From Vogesella mureinivorans (GTDB lineage: Bacteria; Pseudomonadota; Gammaproteobacteria; Burkholderiales; Chromobacteriaceae), in the NCBI RefSeq assembly GCF_007644035.1, contig NZ_VMTV02000178.1, forward strand, positions 62,001-126,000: DNA of 64,000 nt, written 5' to 3'. Positions 46,337 through 56,020 of the stretch are shown piece by piece. The position numbers were made by a program, and so were the translations under genes. The first letter of the stretch is position 1; each line of letters starts with the position of its first letter. The notes beneath the pieces were generated by a model. That model did not search any database, was not told the origin of the DNA, and saw only the letters and a list, made by a program, of their open reading frames with translations.

Positions 46337-46984
46337 ATGAACATCGCACTTATCGGCGCCAGCGGTTTTGTTGGCCAGGCCCTGCTGCAAGAACTGCTCG
46401 CCCGTGGCCACCAGGTCACCGCACTGGTTAGCCGCCCGGAGCGCATGGCCGCTGCGGCCAACCTTACCGTGAAAGCCAGCAACGCTTACGACGCCGACGC
46501 CATCGCCCGCGACGTAGCAGGCCACGACGTGGTGATCAGCGCCTTTAACCCGGGCTGGGACAAAGCCGATATCCGCAGCCTGTTCCTGCAAGGCCACGAC
46601 GCCATCGTGGCGGGCACCAAGGCCGCTGGCGTGGCGCGCTTTATCGAGGTAGGCGGCGCCGGCAGCCTGTACGTGGCACCGGGCCTGCAGCTGATCGACA
46701 CCCCGCACTTCCCCGCCGAATACAAAGAAGGCGCCGAAGGTGCCCGCCAGGCACTGAACCAGCTGCAAGGCGAAAGCGTGCTGGACTGGGTATTCGTATC
46801 GCCACCCGCCCTGCTGGCACCGGGCGAGCGCAGCGGCCAATACCAGCTGGGCGCCAACGAACTGCTGATGGACGGCGACGCACCGGCAGGCATCAGCGTG
46901 GCCGACCTGGCCGTGGCCATCGTGGACGAGGCCGAACAAGCCCGCCACCACCGCCAGCGCTTTACCGTGGCCGCCGCCAAATGA
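46337..46984 (+). CDS. NAD(P)-binding Rossmann-fold reductase, atypical SDR
   Basis: The protein has 215 residues. The start NIALIGASGFVGQALLQEL is the nucleotide-binding fold of atypical SDRs (NmrA/YwnB-like NAD(P)H-binding group). No YxxxK catalytic motif is evident. AAGGAC precedes the ATG. It is divergent from a LysR regulator, and its stop overlaps the start of the next gene (ATGA). A role in redox or stress response is usual for this family but unproved. An exact GCGGCCAACC copy is at 46454. Confidence 0.82.
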   Translation: MNIALIGASGFVGQALLQELLARGHQVTALVSRPERMAAAANLTVKASNAYDADAIARDVAGHDVVISAFNPGWDKADIRSLFLQGHDAIVAGTKAAGVARFIEVGGAGSLYVAPGLQLIDTPHFPAEYKEGAEGARQALNQLQGESVLDWVFVSPPALLAPGERSGQYQLGANELLMDGDAPAGISVADLAVAIVDEAEQARHHRQRFTVAAAK

Positions 46985-47430
46985 AGCGCCTGCTGATCGC
47001 CGCCACCTTGGCCGCAGGCCTGGCCAGCGCTGCCCAGCCGGCACTGGCCGGCCCGCGCGAAGACGCCAACAAGGCCTTGGTACTGGCTTTTTACGACGCC
47101 GCCTTCAGCAAGCTGGATGCCGAACAGGCAGCCACGTATCTGGCACCCGGCTATATCCAGCACAACCCGGAAGTCGCCAACGGCATCGCGCCGCTGCAAG
47201 ACTACGTGCGCTGGATTCGCGCCAATACCCCGCAAAGCCGCGCCAGCATCAAGCGTGTGCTGGCCGATGGCGACCTGGTGATGCTGCACGTGCACAGCCA
47301 GGACAAACCCGGCGAGCGCGGTGTGGCGGTGGTGGATATCTTCCGCGTGGCCGATGGCAAGATTGCCGAGCACTGGGACGTGATCCAGCCGGTACCCGCA
47401 CAGGATGCCAACGGCAACGGCATGTTCTAG
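46981..47430 (+). CDS. Exported SnoaL-like (NTF2 fold) protein
   Basis: The protein has 149 residues. A signal peptide of about 23 residues ends AQPALA. The mature part matches the SnoaL-like/predicted aldol-condensation family: the YIQHNPEVANG and VVDIFRVADGKIAEHWDVIQ segments are typical. It overlaps the preceding reductase gene by four bases and so is co-translated with it. The biochemical function is unknown. A terminator follows at 47453. Confidence 0.85.
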   Translation: MKRLLIAATLAAGLASAAQPALAGPREDANKALVLAFYDAAFSKLDAEQAATYLAPGYIQHNPEVANGIAPLQDYVRWIRANTPQSRASIKRVLADGDLVMLHVHSQDKPGERGVAVVDIFRVADGKIAEHWDVIQPVPAQDANGNGMF

Positions 47431-47452
47431 CCCGCCGGCAAAACACGCCTCA

Positions 47453-47489
47453 CGCCGCCCTGCTTGCCCCGTGCAAGGGGCGGCGTTTT
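47453..47489 (+). terminator. Terminator after the SnoaL-like gene
   Basis: CGCCGCCC at 47453-47460 pairs with GGGCGGCG at 47478-47485, with TTTT after it. Confidence 0.85.
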
Positions 47490-47605
47490 GCTGCGTTTGC
47501 ACATCGATAAATACCCGCCACGCATTGACACCAGCGCGTCAGGTCTTCTAGATTCTGCAAGCCACGCGTGACACGGCAGGGCCCCGCCCCGCCGCACCGC
47601 GCCGC

Positions 47606-47684
47606 ACACACAGGAGAGACTGCCCACGCGGCAGCGCCGAAGGGGAATCGCCCCAGAAACTCTCAGGCAAAAGAACTGTGTGTG
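47606..47684 (+). ncRNA. Glycine riboswitch, first aptamer
   Basis: Conserved glycine aptamer elements are present in order: AGGAGAGAC, the CGCCGAAGGGG core and ACTCTCAGGCAAAAG. The ends CACACACA and TGTGTGTG can form stem P1. Together with the second aptamer it makes the tandem gcvT-type riboswitch ahead of glyA. Confidence 0.92.
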
Positions 47685-47690
47685 TCCGGC

Positions 47691-47781
47691 ACTCTGGAGA
47701 GAAGGTTGGCCGCAACGCCGCCTCGCCGAAGGACACACGGTGCGCCCGCACCGCAATATCTCAGGCAAAAGGGACAGAGGG
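47691..47781 (+). ncRNA. Glycine riboswitch, second aptamer
   Basis: Elements are TGGAGAGAAGG, CGCCGAAGGA and ATCTCAGGCAAAAGGGACAG, closed by ACTCTG with CAGAGG. An exact GGTTGGCCGC genome repeat at 47704-47713 forms part of its internal stem. Downstream bases up to about 47870 contain long complementary GC-rich stretches that may act as the expression platform. Confidence 0.92.
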
Positions 47782-47929
47782 GGCATCGTCCGGCATGGCC
47801 GGGCGGGTGCCATCGCCTGCGTCCCAGCCATGCCCTGCCCGCCCATGCCGCCACGCGGCACCCTGGGCACCCCGCCAAAGAGCCATGCACGCGGCTGCAA
47901 CTGCAGCCAGACACGCCATGGAGAGAGAT
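47782..47929 (+). promoter_or_regulatory. Expression platform and leader of glyA
   Basis: GGCATGGCCGGGCGGG near 47793 is complementary to later CCTGCCCGCCCATGCC near 47835, so a strong alternative hairpin can form. No T-run follows; control could be on transcription or translation. The glyA ribosome site GGAGAGAG is at its end. Confidence 0.5.
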
Positions 47930-49186
47930 ATGTTTACGCAAGACATGCAGATTGCCGGTTTCGACGACGCCCTGTGGGCCGCCATCCAGGCCGAAACCCG
48001 GCGCCAGCAAGACCACATCGAGCTGATTGCCTCGGAAAACTACACCAGCCCGCGCGTGATGCAGGCGCAGGGCACCCAGCTCACCAACAAGTACGCCGAA
48101 GGCTACCCCGGCAAGCGCTACTACGGCGGCTGCGAGCACGTGGACGTGGTAGAGCAGCTGGCCATCGACCGCGCCTGCCAGCTGTTTGGCGCCCACTACG
48201 CCAACGTGCAGCCGCACTCCGGCAGCCAGGCCAACGCCGCCGTGTACATGGCGCTGCTGCAGCCGGGTGACACCATCCTGGGCATGAGCCTGGCCCATGG
48301 CGGCCACCTGACCCACGGCGCCAGCGTCAATTTCTCCGGCAAGATCTACAAAGCCGTGCAGTACGGCATTGATACCGACACGGGTGCGATTGATTACGAC
48401 GAAGTGCAACGGCTGGCCACCGAGCATCAGCCCAAAATGCTGGTAGCCGGTTTCTCTGCCTACTCACTGGTGGTGGACTGGGCGCGCATGCGCCAGATAG
48501 CCGACAGCGTGGGCGCCTGGCTGTTCGTGGACATGGCGCACGTGGCCGGCCTGGTAGCCGCCGGGCTCTACCCCAGCCCGCTGCCGCACGCCCACGTGGT
48601 GACCACCACCACCCACAAAACCCTGCGCGGCCCGCGCGGCGGCCTGATTCTGGCGGCTAACCCGGACGAAACCCTGGTGAAAAAGCTGCAGTCGCTAGTG
48701 TTCCCCGGCATCCAGGGCGGCCCGCTGATGCACGTAATCGCCGCCAAGGCGGTGGCGTTTCTGGAAGCGCTGCAACCCGAATTCAAAACCTACCAGCAGC
48801 AGGTGCTGGATAACGCCCGCGCCATGGTGGCGGTGTTTCAGCAGCGCGGCTATACCGTGGTATCGGGCAAAACCGACGACCACCTGTTCTTGCTGAGCCT
48901 CATCGACAAGGGCATCACCGGCAAGGCCGCCGACGCGGCACTGGGGGCGGCCTGCATTACCGTCAACAAGAACGCGGTGCCGAACGACCCGCAAAGCCCG
49001 TTTGTGACCAGCGGCATCCGCATCGGCACCCCGGCCATCACCAGCCGGGGTTTCGGTGTAGCCGAGGCGGGCCAGGTTGCCCACTGGGTAAGCGACATCC
49101 TGGACGATATCGATAATGCAGAGGTCGCCGCCCGCGTACGCCGCCAGGTGGCCGAGCTGTGCGCGGCCTTCCCGGTTTACCGCTAA
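47930..49186 (+). CDS. glyA: Serine hydroxymethyltransferase
   Basis: The protein has 418 residues and interconverts glycine and serine using tetrahydrofolate and PLP. The PLP lysine is in [14 protein letters not shown], and [12 protein letters not shown] and YPGKRYYGG are family hallmarks. The ATG at 47930 has GGAGAGAG before it; an ATG at 47918 is an alternative. Under the glycine riboswitch and followed by sdaA, it probably works here in the glycine-to-serine direction to clear excess glycine. Confidence 0.96.
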   Translation: MFTQDMQIAGFDDALWAAIQAETRRQQDHIELIASENYTSPRVMQAQGTQLTNKYAEGYPGKRYYGGCEHVDVVEQLAIDRACQLFGAHYANVQPHSGSQANAAVYMALLQPGDTILGMSLAHGGHLTHGASVNFSGKIYKAVQYGIDTDTGAIDYDEVQRLATEHQPKMLVAGFSAYSLVVDWARMRQIADSVGAWLFVDMAHVAGLVAAGLYPSPLPHAHVVTTTTHKTLRGPRGGLILAANPDETLVKKLQSLVFPGIQGGPLMHVIAAKAVAFLEALQPEFKTYQQQVLDNARAMVAVFQQRGYTVVSGKTDDHLFLLSLIDKGITGKAADAALGAACITVNKNAVPNDPQSPFVTSGIRIGTPAITSRGFGVAEAGQVAHWVSDILDDIDNAEVAARVRRQVAELCAAFPVYR

Positions 49187-49225
49187 CGCCGGCCCCAGCT
49201 GCATTGCAGCATCGGTAGTCCACAC

Positions 49226-49258
49226 AGCGGCGGCATTGCTCAGTACAATGCCGCCGCT
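49226..49258. other. Strong hairpin between glyA and sdaA
   Basis: AGCGGCGGCATTG at 49226-49238 pairs perfectly with CAATGCCGCCGCT at 49246-49258 around a 7-base loop. No T-run follows, so it is more likely to protect or attenuate the transcript than to end it. Confidence 0.55.
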
Positions 49259-49350
49259 GCCTGGGCAGCACCCACACACCACGGCCCACACGGCCGGACA
49301 GACAACACCCGAGGCGCCACCCGCGCCCGCACCATAAAAAGAGAAGCAGC

Positions 49351-50751
<1,401 letters not shown>

Positions 50752-50780
50752 TCGCCAGGGTTGGCCGCAACACATGGCAC

Positions 50781-50816
50781 AAGGGTCTGTCCCGCCGCAC
50801 GGCGGGACAGACCCTT
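50781..50816. terminator. Perfect 16-bp hairpin between sdaA and the D-amino acid dehydrogenase gene
   Basis: AAGGGTCTGTCCCGCC pairs exactly with GGCGGGACAGACCCTT around GCAC. There is no clear T-run, but it lies between convergent genes where a bidirectional terminator is expected. A GGTTGGCCGC copy is at 50759. Confidence 0.65.
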
Positions 50817-50839
50817 GTAACTTGATCTACGCAGCCCAC

Positions 50840-52081
50840 TCAGACAAAGCGCGCTGGCGAGTACGGCGCGGGGTCGGTAAACGGCCGCTCGCCCAGCATC
50901 ATCTCGGCCAGCAGGCGCCCCGATACCGGTCCCAGCGTCAGCCCCAGGTGGCTGTGGCCAAAGCTGAACCACAAGCCCGGGTGGCGCGGCGCGGCGCCGA
51001 TCACCGGGCGCATGTCCGGCAGGCACGGGCGGCAGCCTACCCACGGCTCGGCATCCACCCGTGGCCCCAGCGGAAACAGGCCCTGCGCCAGCGCCTCGGC
51101 CTGCGCCAGCTGGTTTGGCGTGGGGGGTGCATCGCGGCGGGCCAGCTCCACGCCGGTAGCCAGGCGCAGGCCACGTGCCATTGGCGCCACCAGAAAGCTG
51201 TTTTCCATGTCCACCACGGTGCGCTGCAGGCCAGGCCCGCTGGCGTGATAATGCATGTGATAGCCGCGTTTTACCTGTAGCGGAATACAGTAGCCCAGCG
51301 GCGTAAAGACATCGTCCGACCACGGCCCCATGGCCAGCACCACCTCGCGGGCACTTAACACCCCACTATCGGTAAGCACCTGCCAGCCGCTACCCGCTTG
51401 GCGCAGGCTCTTCACCGCGCACTGTTTGAGTACCCCGCCCAGTGTCTGAAAATAGGCAGCGTAGCCGCGCACCAGCGCGCCAGGGTCGCGGATGCTGTGC
51501 GGGTCGTGCCAGTGAATCGCCCCGCTAAAACCCTGCCCCAGCCCCGGCTCGGCCTGGCGCAGCGCCGCGGCGTCCAGCACGGTGAGACCCAGGCCGTATT
51601 CTCGGGCGATACGCTGGGCGTTGGCCGCTTCGTCAAAAAATGTGGCTTCGCCACGCCAGGCTTCCAGCAGTCCCTCGCTACGGCGCAGCTCGGTCACACC
51701 GGCGGCGCGAATCCAGGCGTCGTGTTCGGGCAGGCAGGCTTCCAGCAAGGGCAGCATGGCGCGGCCGGTGGCAGCCAGCCTGGCCGGTGCCGACTCGCGC
51801 CAGTACTGCCACAGCCAGCCAGCGTAGGACGGCAGCGTGGCAGGGTGGTAACGCACATCGGGCGAGCGGTTGGCCGCCAGGCGCAGCACCGACGATAGCT
51901 GGCGCGGAAAACCATACGGGATCACCGCCGCCCGCTCCAGCAGGCCGGCGTTGCCGTGGCTGGTTTCCTCGCCCGGCGCACGGCGGTCCAGCAGCCATAC
52001 CTGGCGGCCACGCTGCTGCAGCGCCAGTGCTGCCGATACGCCGACCATGCCGGCACCCAGTACGATTACATCTGCATCCAT
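50840..52081 (-). CDS. FAD-dependent D-amino acid dehydrogenase
   Basis: The protein has 413 residues of the DadA family: the N-terminal VIVLGAGMVGVSAALALQQR binds FAD, and the C-terminal SFGHSHLGLTLGP closes the site. It oxidatively deaminates D-amino acids. With the OCD-family gene and the DauR-like regulator divergently encoded next door, it resembles the dauBAR system, in which D-arginine is converted to L-arginine through the keto acid. It is longer than typical DauA, so the substrate could also be D-proline or D-lysine. I chose the ATG at 52081. Confidence 0.85.
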   Translation of the reverse strand: MDADVIVLGAGMVGVSAALALQQRGRQVWLLDRRAPGEETSHGNAGLLERAAVIPYGFPRQLSSVLRLAANRSPDVRYHPATLPSYAGWLWQYWRESAPARLAATGRAMLPLLEACLPEHDAWIRAAGVTELRRSEGLLEAWRGEATFFDEAANAQRIAREYGLGLTVLDAAALRQAEPGLGQGFSGAIHWHDPHSIRDPGALVRGYAAYFQTLGGVLKQCAVKSLRQAGSGWQVLTDSGVLSAREVVLAMGPWSDDVFTPLGYCIPLQVKRGYHMHYHASGPGLQRTVVDMENSFLVAPMARGLRLATGVELARRDAPPTPNQLAQAEALAQGLFPLGPRVDAEPWVGCRPCLPDMRPVIGAAPRHPGLWFSFGHSHLGLTLGPVSGRLLAEMMLGERPFTDPAPYSPARFV

Positions 52082-52193
52082 GCTGCTTGTTGCCTTCCTG
52101 CTGCCGCGCCAGGGTTGGCCGCGGCGATAATGAACTGGCGGCGGCCAAGCCTGGCGCACCGCCACCCGGCGGGTAGCCGGGCGGGTAAAAAAC

Positions 52194-52976
52194 TTATTGG
52201 GCGATGATGTCACGCTTGAAGTACTTCTGCGACAGGCGGCTCAGGGTGCCATCCTGCTTCAGCGAGCGAATAGCCTTGTCCAGCTCGGCTTTCAGCGGGT
52301 CGCCCTTGCGCACGCCCAGGCCGGTGCCCTCACCCAGCGTGGCAAAGTCGCTCAGTATCTTGCCCTTGAACTCGAATGCCTTGCCCTGCGGCTTGTCCAG
52401 AAAGCCTTCCTGCGCATTCTGCCCTTCTTGTACCGAGGCATCCAGGCGGCCGGCCGCCAGGTCTAGGTAGATCTGGCTCTGGTCACGGTAGGCCACCACC
52501 TTCACGCCCTGATGTTCCCAGTGTTTGCGCACAAAGTCCTCCTGCGTGGCGCCCTGCAGCACGCCCACTGCTTTGCCTTTCAGCGCGGCCACGGTGGGCA
52601 GCAGCGGGCTGTCGCGCCGCGCCACCATCTGGATGGGCACGATGTAGATGGGCACGGTGAAGTCGATGGATTCGCGGCGCTTGGCGGTAATGTTCATGGC
52701 CGAGTTGATCACCTCGAACTTGCGGGCCTTCAGGCCGGGGATCAGCCCCTCGAACGAGGTTTCCACATAGCTGCACTTGGCGGCCAGGCGCTCGCAGATG
52801 GCGTTGCCCACCTCGATATCGAAGCCCACCAGTTTGCCGTCGGGCAGCTTGCTTTCAAACGGTGCGTAAAACGGCTCCAGCCCCATGCGGATGGCCTGGC
52901 CACCCGCCAGCGCCGGGCCGGCCAGCAAGGCAATAAGGGGGAGCAGATAGCGGCTAGCTGCGCGGGTTTTGTTCAT
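52194..52976 (-). CDS. Periplasmic amino-acid-binding protein (family 3)
   Basis: The protein has 260 residues. A signal peptide ends GPALA; IRMGLEPFYAPFESKLPDGK and GFDIEVGNAICERL are typical of HisJ/ArgT-type binding proteins. The arginine in ITAKRRESIDFT region contacts ligand carboxylates. GGAG precedes the ATG. It lies next to a D-amino acid dehydrogenase gene, so the ligand may be a basic amino acid. Permease and ATPase genes are absent here. Confidence 0.85.
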   Translation of the reverse strand: MNKTRAASRYLLPLIALLAGPALAGGQAIRMGLEPFYAPFESKLPDGKLVGFDIEVGNAICERLAAKCSYVETSFEGLIPGLKARKFEVINSAMNITAKRRESIDFTVPIYIVPIQMVARRDSPLLPTVAALKGKAVGVLQGATQEDFVRKHWEHQGVKVVAYRDQSQIYLDLAAGRLDASVQEGQNAQEGFLDKPQGKAFEFKGKILSDFATLGEGTGLGVRKGDPLKAELDKAIRSLKQDGTLSRLSQKYFKRDIIAQ

Positions 52977-53071
52977 GATGTTTCTCCTGGCCTGGTCCGG
53001 TATGGCCGCGCCGGCAGGCTACCGGCAGCGGGTGGCGGCACGAGTTGGCCGCTTGCCGGCAAGAATAGATA

Positions 53072-53093
53072 AAATTTCCATCGTGGACAATTT
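53072..53093. promoter_or_regulatory. Operator candidate in the divergent spacer
   Basis: AAATTTCCA-TCG-TGGACAATTT is a near-palindrome with CCA/TGG arms in an AT patch, about 50 bases before the OCD-family gene. It could bind the DauR-like regulator encoded at 54194. Confidence 0.4.
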
Positions 53094-53144
53094 TTTTCTT
53101 GATCGCTAAGCTGTGGCCATCGAGACCCCGCACCCACAGACACC

Positions 53145-54113
53145 ATGCACGCCATCGACCACCACGCTGCCCCCGCCGTACTGAACGCCGACGCCATCCG
53201 CCCGCACCTGCCCTACCTGCCGGTGCGCCAGATCTTGCAGCAGCTGTTTGCCGCACTGGGCCAGGGCCAGGCGGTGCAGCCGCCGCAAACGCTTACCCTG
53301 TTCCCCGGCAATGCCGGCGACATGATTACCTACCAGGGCGTGCTGGCCAGCCAGCAGCTGTTTGGCGCCAAGCTGTCGCCCTATATCGTGACCGGTGGCA
53401 AGCCACTGGTTACCGCCTGGACCAGCCTGTTTTCGATGCAGACCGGCCAGCCGCTGCTGTTTTGCGACGCCAGCCTGCTCACCGTAGAGCGCACCGCCGG
53501 CACCACCGCCCTGGCAGTAGAACAGCTAGCCCGCCCCGATAGCCGCCAGCTGGCGCTGATAGGCTGCGGCGCCGTCGGCCAGGCGCATCTGCGCCATGTA
53601 CTGGCGCTGCGGCCGTGGCAGCGCATCCGCGTATTTGCCCCCGGCCTGGCCGCCGACAGCGCGCTGCAAGCGCAGCTGCTGGCAATGGATACCCGCATCG
53701 AGCTGGCTACCTCGGCCGAGGCCGCCGCGGCAGATGCCGACGTAATCATGCTGTGCACCTCGTCCGGCAGCCCGGTACTGGACGTAGCCGCGCTAAAAAA
53801 ACCGGCACTGATTACCTCGATCAGCACCAATGTGGCCCAGGCACACGAGATCGCCCCGGCGCTGCTATCGCAGATGGATGTGTACTGCGACCACCGCGCC
53901 AGTACCCCTAGCCGCGCCGGCGAGATGGTGTTGGCCGCACGCCACCACCAGTGGCAGGCCGACGCCATCCGCGGCGACTTGGCCGAGCTGGTAAACAACC
54001 TCTGCCCGCGCCCGGGCTACCAGCGCCACGTGTTCTTCCGCTCCATTGGCATGGGGCTGCAAGACATCGCCATCGCCCACGCCCTGCTGCAGCGCGTACA
54101 GCAGGCGGCGTAA
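53145..54113 (+). CDS. Ornithine cyclodeaminase/mu-crystallin family protein (DauB-like)
   Basis: The protein has 322 residues. The Rossmann motif IGCGAVGQAHLRHV and the FFRSIGMGLQDIA segment are typical of the OCD/mu-crystallin family. Members reduce keto or imino acids with NAD(P)H or cyclise ornithine to proline. Next to a D-amino acid dehydrogenase and a DauR-like regulator, the best guess is DauB-like reductive amination of the keto acid to the L-amino acid. A ketimine/piperideine carboxylate reductase is the alternative. Confidence 0.82.
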   Translation: MHAIDHHAAPAVLNADAIRPHLPYLPVRQILQQLFAALGQGQAVQPPQTLTLFPGNAGDMITYQGVLASQQLFGAKLSPYIVTGGKPLVTAWTSLFSMQTGQPLLFCDASLLTVERTAGTTALAVEQLARPDSRQLALIGCGAVGQAHLRHVLALRPWQRIRVFAPGLAADSALQAQLLAMDTRIELATSAEAAAADADVIMLCTSSGSPVLDVAALKKPALITSISTNVAQAHEIAPALLSQMDVYCDHRASTPSRAGEMVLAARHHQWQADAIRGDLAELVNNLCPRPGYQRHVFFRSIGMGLQDIAIAHALLQRVQQAA

Positions 54114-54126
54114 GCCGGTGGCAAAA

Positions 54127-54150
54127 GGTTGGCCGCGCTTGTGGCCAACC
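54127..54150. repeat. Inverted pair of the repeat, one arm with one mismatch
   Basis: GGTTGGCCGC at 54127-54136 faces GTGGCCAACC at 54141-54150, giving an 8-bp stem between the OCD-family gene and the regulator gene. Confidence 0.7.
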
Positions 54151-54193
54151 CCGCGCTGCGGCACTATGCGGGCTCTGCCCGGAACCAATACCC

Positions 54194-54826
54194 ATGAGCC
54201 AAGCCGCCCACCCTACCGACCCCCTGCTGTCACGCTACGCCCACCTGGCCGACAGTATCGCCAAGCTGTTTTTCCCCTACGCCGAGGTGGTGATCCACGA
54301 CCTGGCCGAACAGCGCGTGCGCTACCTGGCCAATAACCTGTCGCGGCGCGAAATCGGCGACGAATCCGGGCTGGAAGACATCGAGCGCACCATTGCCGAC
54401 CGCTTTGTCGGCCCCTACGAAAAGCTGAACTGGGACGGTCGCCGCATGCGCTGCGTCAGCAGCGTGCTATTCGACGACAACGGGCAGGCCCTGGGGGTAA
54501 TGTGCATCAACTTCAACATTGCCGTGTTCGAAGACATGCACGGCATGCTGGGCATGCTGCTCAAAGGCGCCGGGCTGGTAGAGCAACCAGCCGAGCTGTT
54601 CCGTGACGACTGGCAGGAGCGCATCAATACCTTCATGCACGGCTGGCTGCAGCAGCGGCAGCTGGCGCTGAACGGCCTGACGCGCGACCAGCGCCGCGAG
54701 CTGGTGGCTGCGCTGTTCGCCGAGGGGGCGTTTCAGGGCAAAAGCGCCACCCACTACATCGCCAATGTGCTGGGCCTGGGCCGCGCCACCGTATACAAGT
54801 ACCTGAAAGAATTGAAAGAAGGCTAA
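54194..54826 (+). CDS. dauR: DauR/YheO-type transcriptional regulator
   Basis: The protein has 210 residues. The N-terminal YheO-type PAS domain (FPYAEVVIHDL, near residue 28) is followed by a C-terminal helix-turn-helix, IANVLGLGRATVYKYLKEL. This pair of domains is that of DauR, the repressor/sensor of D-arginine catabolism in Pseudomonas. It lies downstream of the OCD-family gene on the same strand. It probably controls both divergent units of this locus. A strong terminator follows. Confidence 0.87.
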   Translation: MSQAAHPTDPLLSRYAHLADSIAKLFFPYAEVVIHDLAEQRVRYLANNLSRREIGDESGLEDIERTIADRFVGPYEKLNWDGRRMRCVSSVLFDDNGQALGVMCINFNIAVFEDMHGMLGMLLKGAGLVEQPAELFRDDWQERINTFMHGWLQQRQLALNGLTRDQRRELVAALFAEGAFQGKSATHYIANVLGLGRATVYKYLKELKEG

Positions 54827-54870
54827 GCGCCACCGGCAAAATCAAGGGCCAAAGATTGGCCGCAGGCAGC

Positions 54871-54900
54871 AAAAAGCCCACCGCATGCGGTGGGCTTTTT
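54871..54900. terminator. Perfect bidirectional terminator
   Basis: The 30 bases form an exact palindrome with arms AAAAAGCCCACCGCA, so a T-run is present in both directions. It serves the regulator gene and ndpA. Confidence 0.92.
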
Positions 54901-54921
54901 GTCAGGCGGGATGAGCGCGGC

Positions 54922-55932
54922 TCAGTCTTCCTTCTGCTGCAAAAACAGCGTCAGCGTCAGTTCGCCGTTTTCGCCCTTTACGCTGCGTACGTTCTGCAGG
55001 CTCAGGTCGGATGGCAGCAGCAGGCTGACACCGTGGCCGATGCCCACTTTGCTCCAGCTTTTTTCCAGGCGTTTGGCCACCGACTGCGCCGGTAGCGGCG
55101 CGTCGCTTTCCAGCGAGAAGCCATAGCTTTCGGCAGCGTTATCAAACAAGCGGCCAACCTCTTCCGACCCGACATAACGCTCGGCCATGCTGCCCATTTG
55201 GCGCGGCGACAGCTCGGGCTCGGTCTTGCACAGGTTCATCACTTCGTCCTTGAAGCGCACCTGCTCTTGCGGGTCGTCGATTTCTTCCGAGATCTGCTCC
55301 AGCACCTCGGCTACCACCTTGCTGCTGGTGCTGGTATCCGGCACGCGCATGGCCTGCAGGAAGTCGTCCAGCCAGAACTTGGCTTCGTTGCCCTGGCGGT
55401 CTACCGCGTACAACAGCGGGCCGTGTTCCAGCAGCAGCGCGCCTTTGTCGATCAGGCGCGGGTTGATGCCGCTGGCGTGGCTGATGTCGAACACCTCGCC
55501 ACTTTCCACGATGGTAAGGAAGTCTTCCTGGATTTCGGCCTTGAACAAGCCCAGCGCGCGCACTTCGCGGTCGCCGTCACTCAGGCCGGAAAACAAAATC
55601 ACCAGCAGGTCGCCGGCCATGATGTTGGGGTGCTGCGAGCGGGCGTACAGGTGCTTGGCAATGCGCTGCGACACTTCCAGCAGGTCGGCCTCGCCACGGA
55701 AGAACTGGCGGCTGTAGTGGTACAGCTCGTTCAGGTTCAGATCGCTCTCGTGGTAGAACTGGTACTTTTTCTTGTCGGACACAATGCCCTTCAGGTAGCC
55801 GTCCAGAATCAGCGCCGACACGCCCTCGTCCACCTGGGTGGCCTTGCCGGACAGCTGCAGCGGCTCGCTGCGGGCCGGGTTGCCAACACGGTGTACCACG
55901 AGGCGTTCTACGCGGGCTTCGGTTATCTGCAT
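54922..55932 (-). CDS. ndpA: Nucleoid-associated protein NdpA/YejK
   Basis: The protein has 336 residues, the usual YejK length. It is a nucleoid-associated protein that binds DNA and has been reported to interact with type II topoisomerases. The ATG at 55932 starts MQITEARVERLVVHRVGN, in line with the family. It is a single-gene unit, ended by the terminator at 54871-54900. An exact GCGGCCAACC copy is at 55150. Confidence 0.88.
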   Translation of the reverse strand: MQITEARVERLVVHRVGNPARSEPLQLSGKATQVDEGVSALILDGYLKGIVSDKKKYQFYHESDLNLNELYHYSRQFFRGEADLLEVSQRIAKHLYARSQHPNIMAGDLLVILFSGLSDGDREVRALGLFKAEIQEDFLTIVESGEVFDISHASGINPRLIDKGALLLEHGPLLYAVDRQGNEAKFWLDDFLQAMRVPDTSTSSKVVAEVLEQISEEIDDPQEQVRFKDEVMNLCKTEPELSPRQMGSMAERYVGSEEVGRLFDNAAESYGFSLESDAPLPAQSVAKRLEKSWSKVGIGHGVSLLLPSDLSLQNVRSVKGENGELTLTLFLQQKED

Positions 55933-56020
55933 GATGCTTCCTGTTCAGGGCTGAAAAACGGGTGGGGATTATCGCACATCCGGCGGCCTTGGCGCCGCCC
56001 GGCACGCTGCGCCGCCACGC

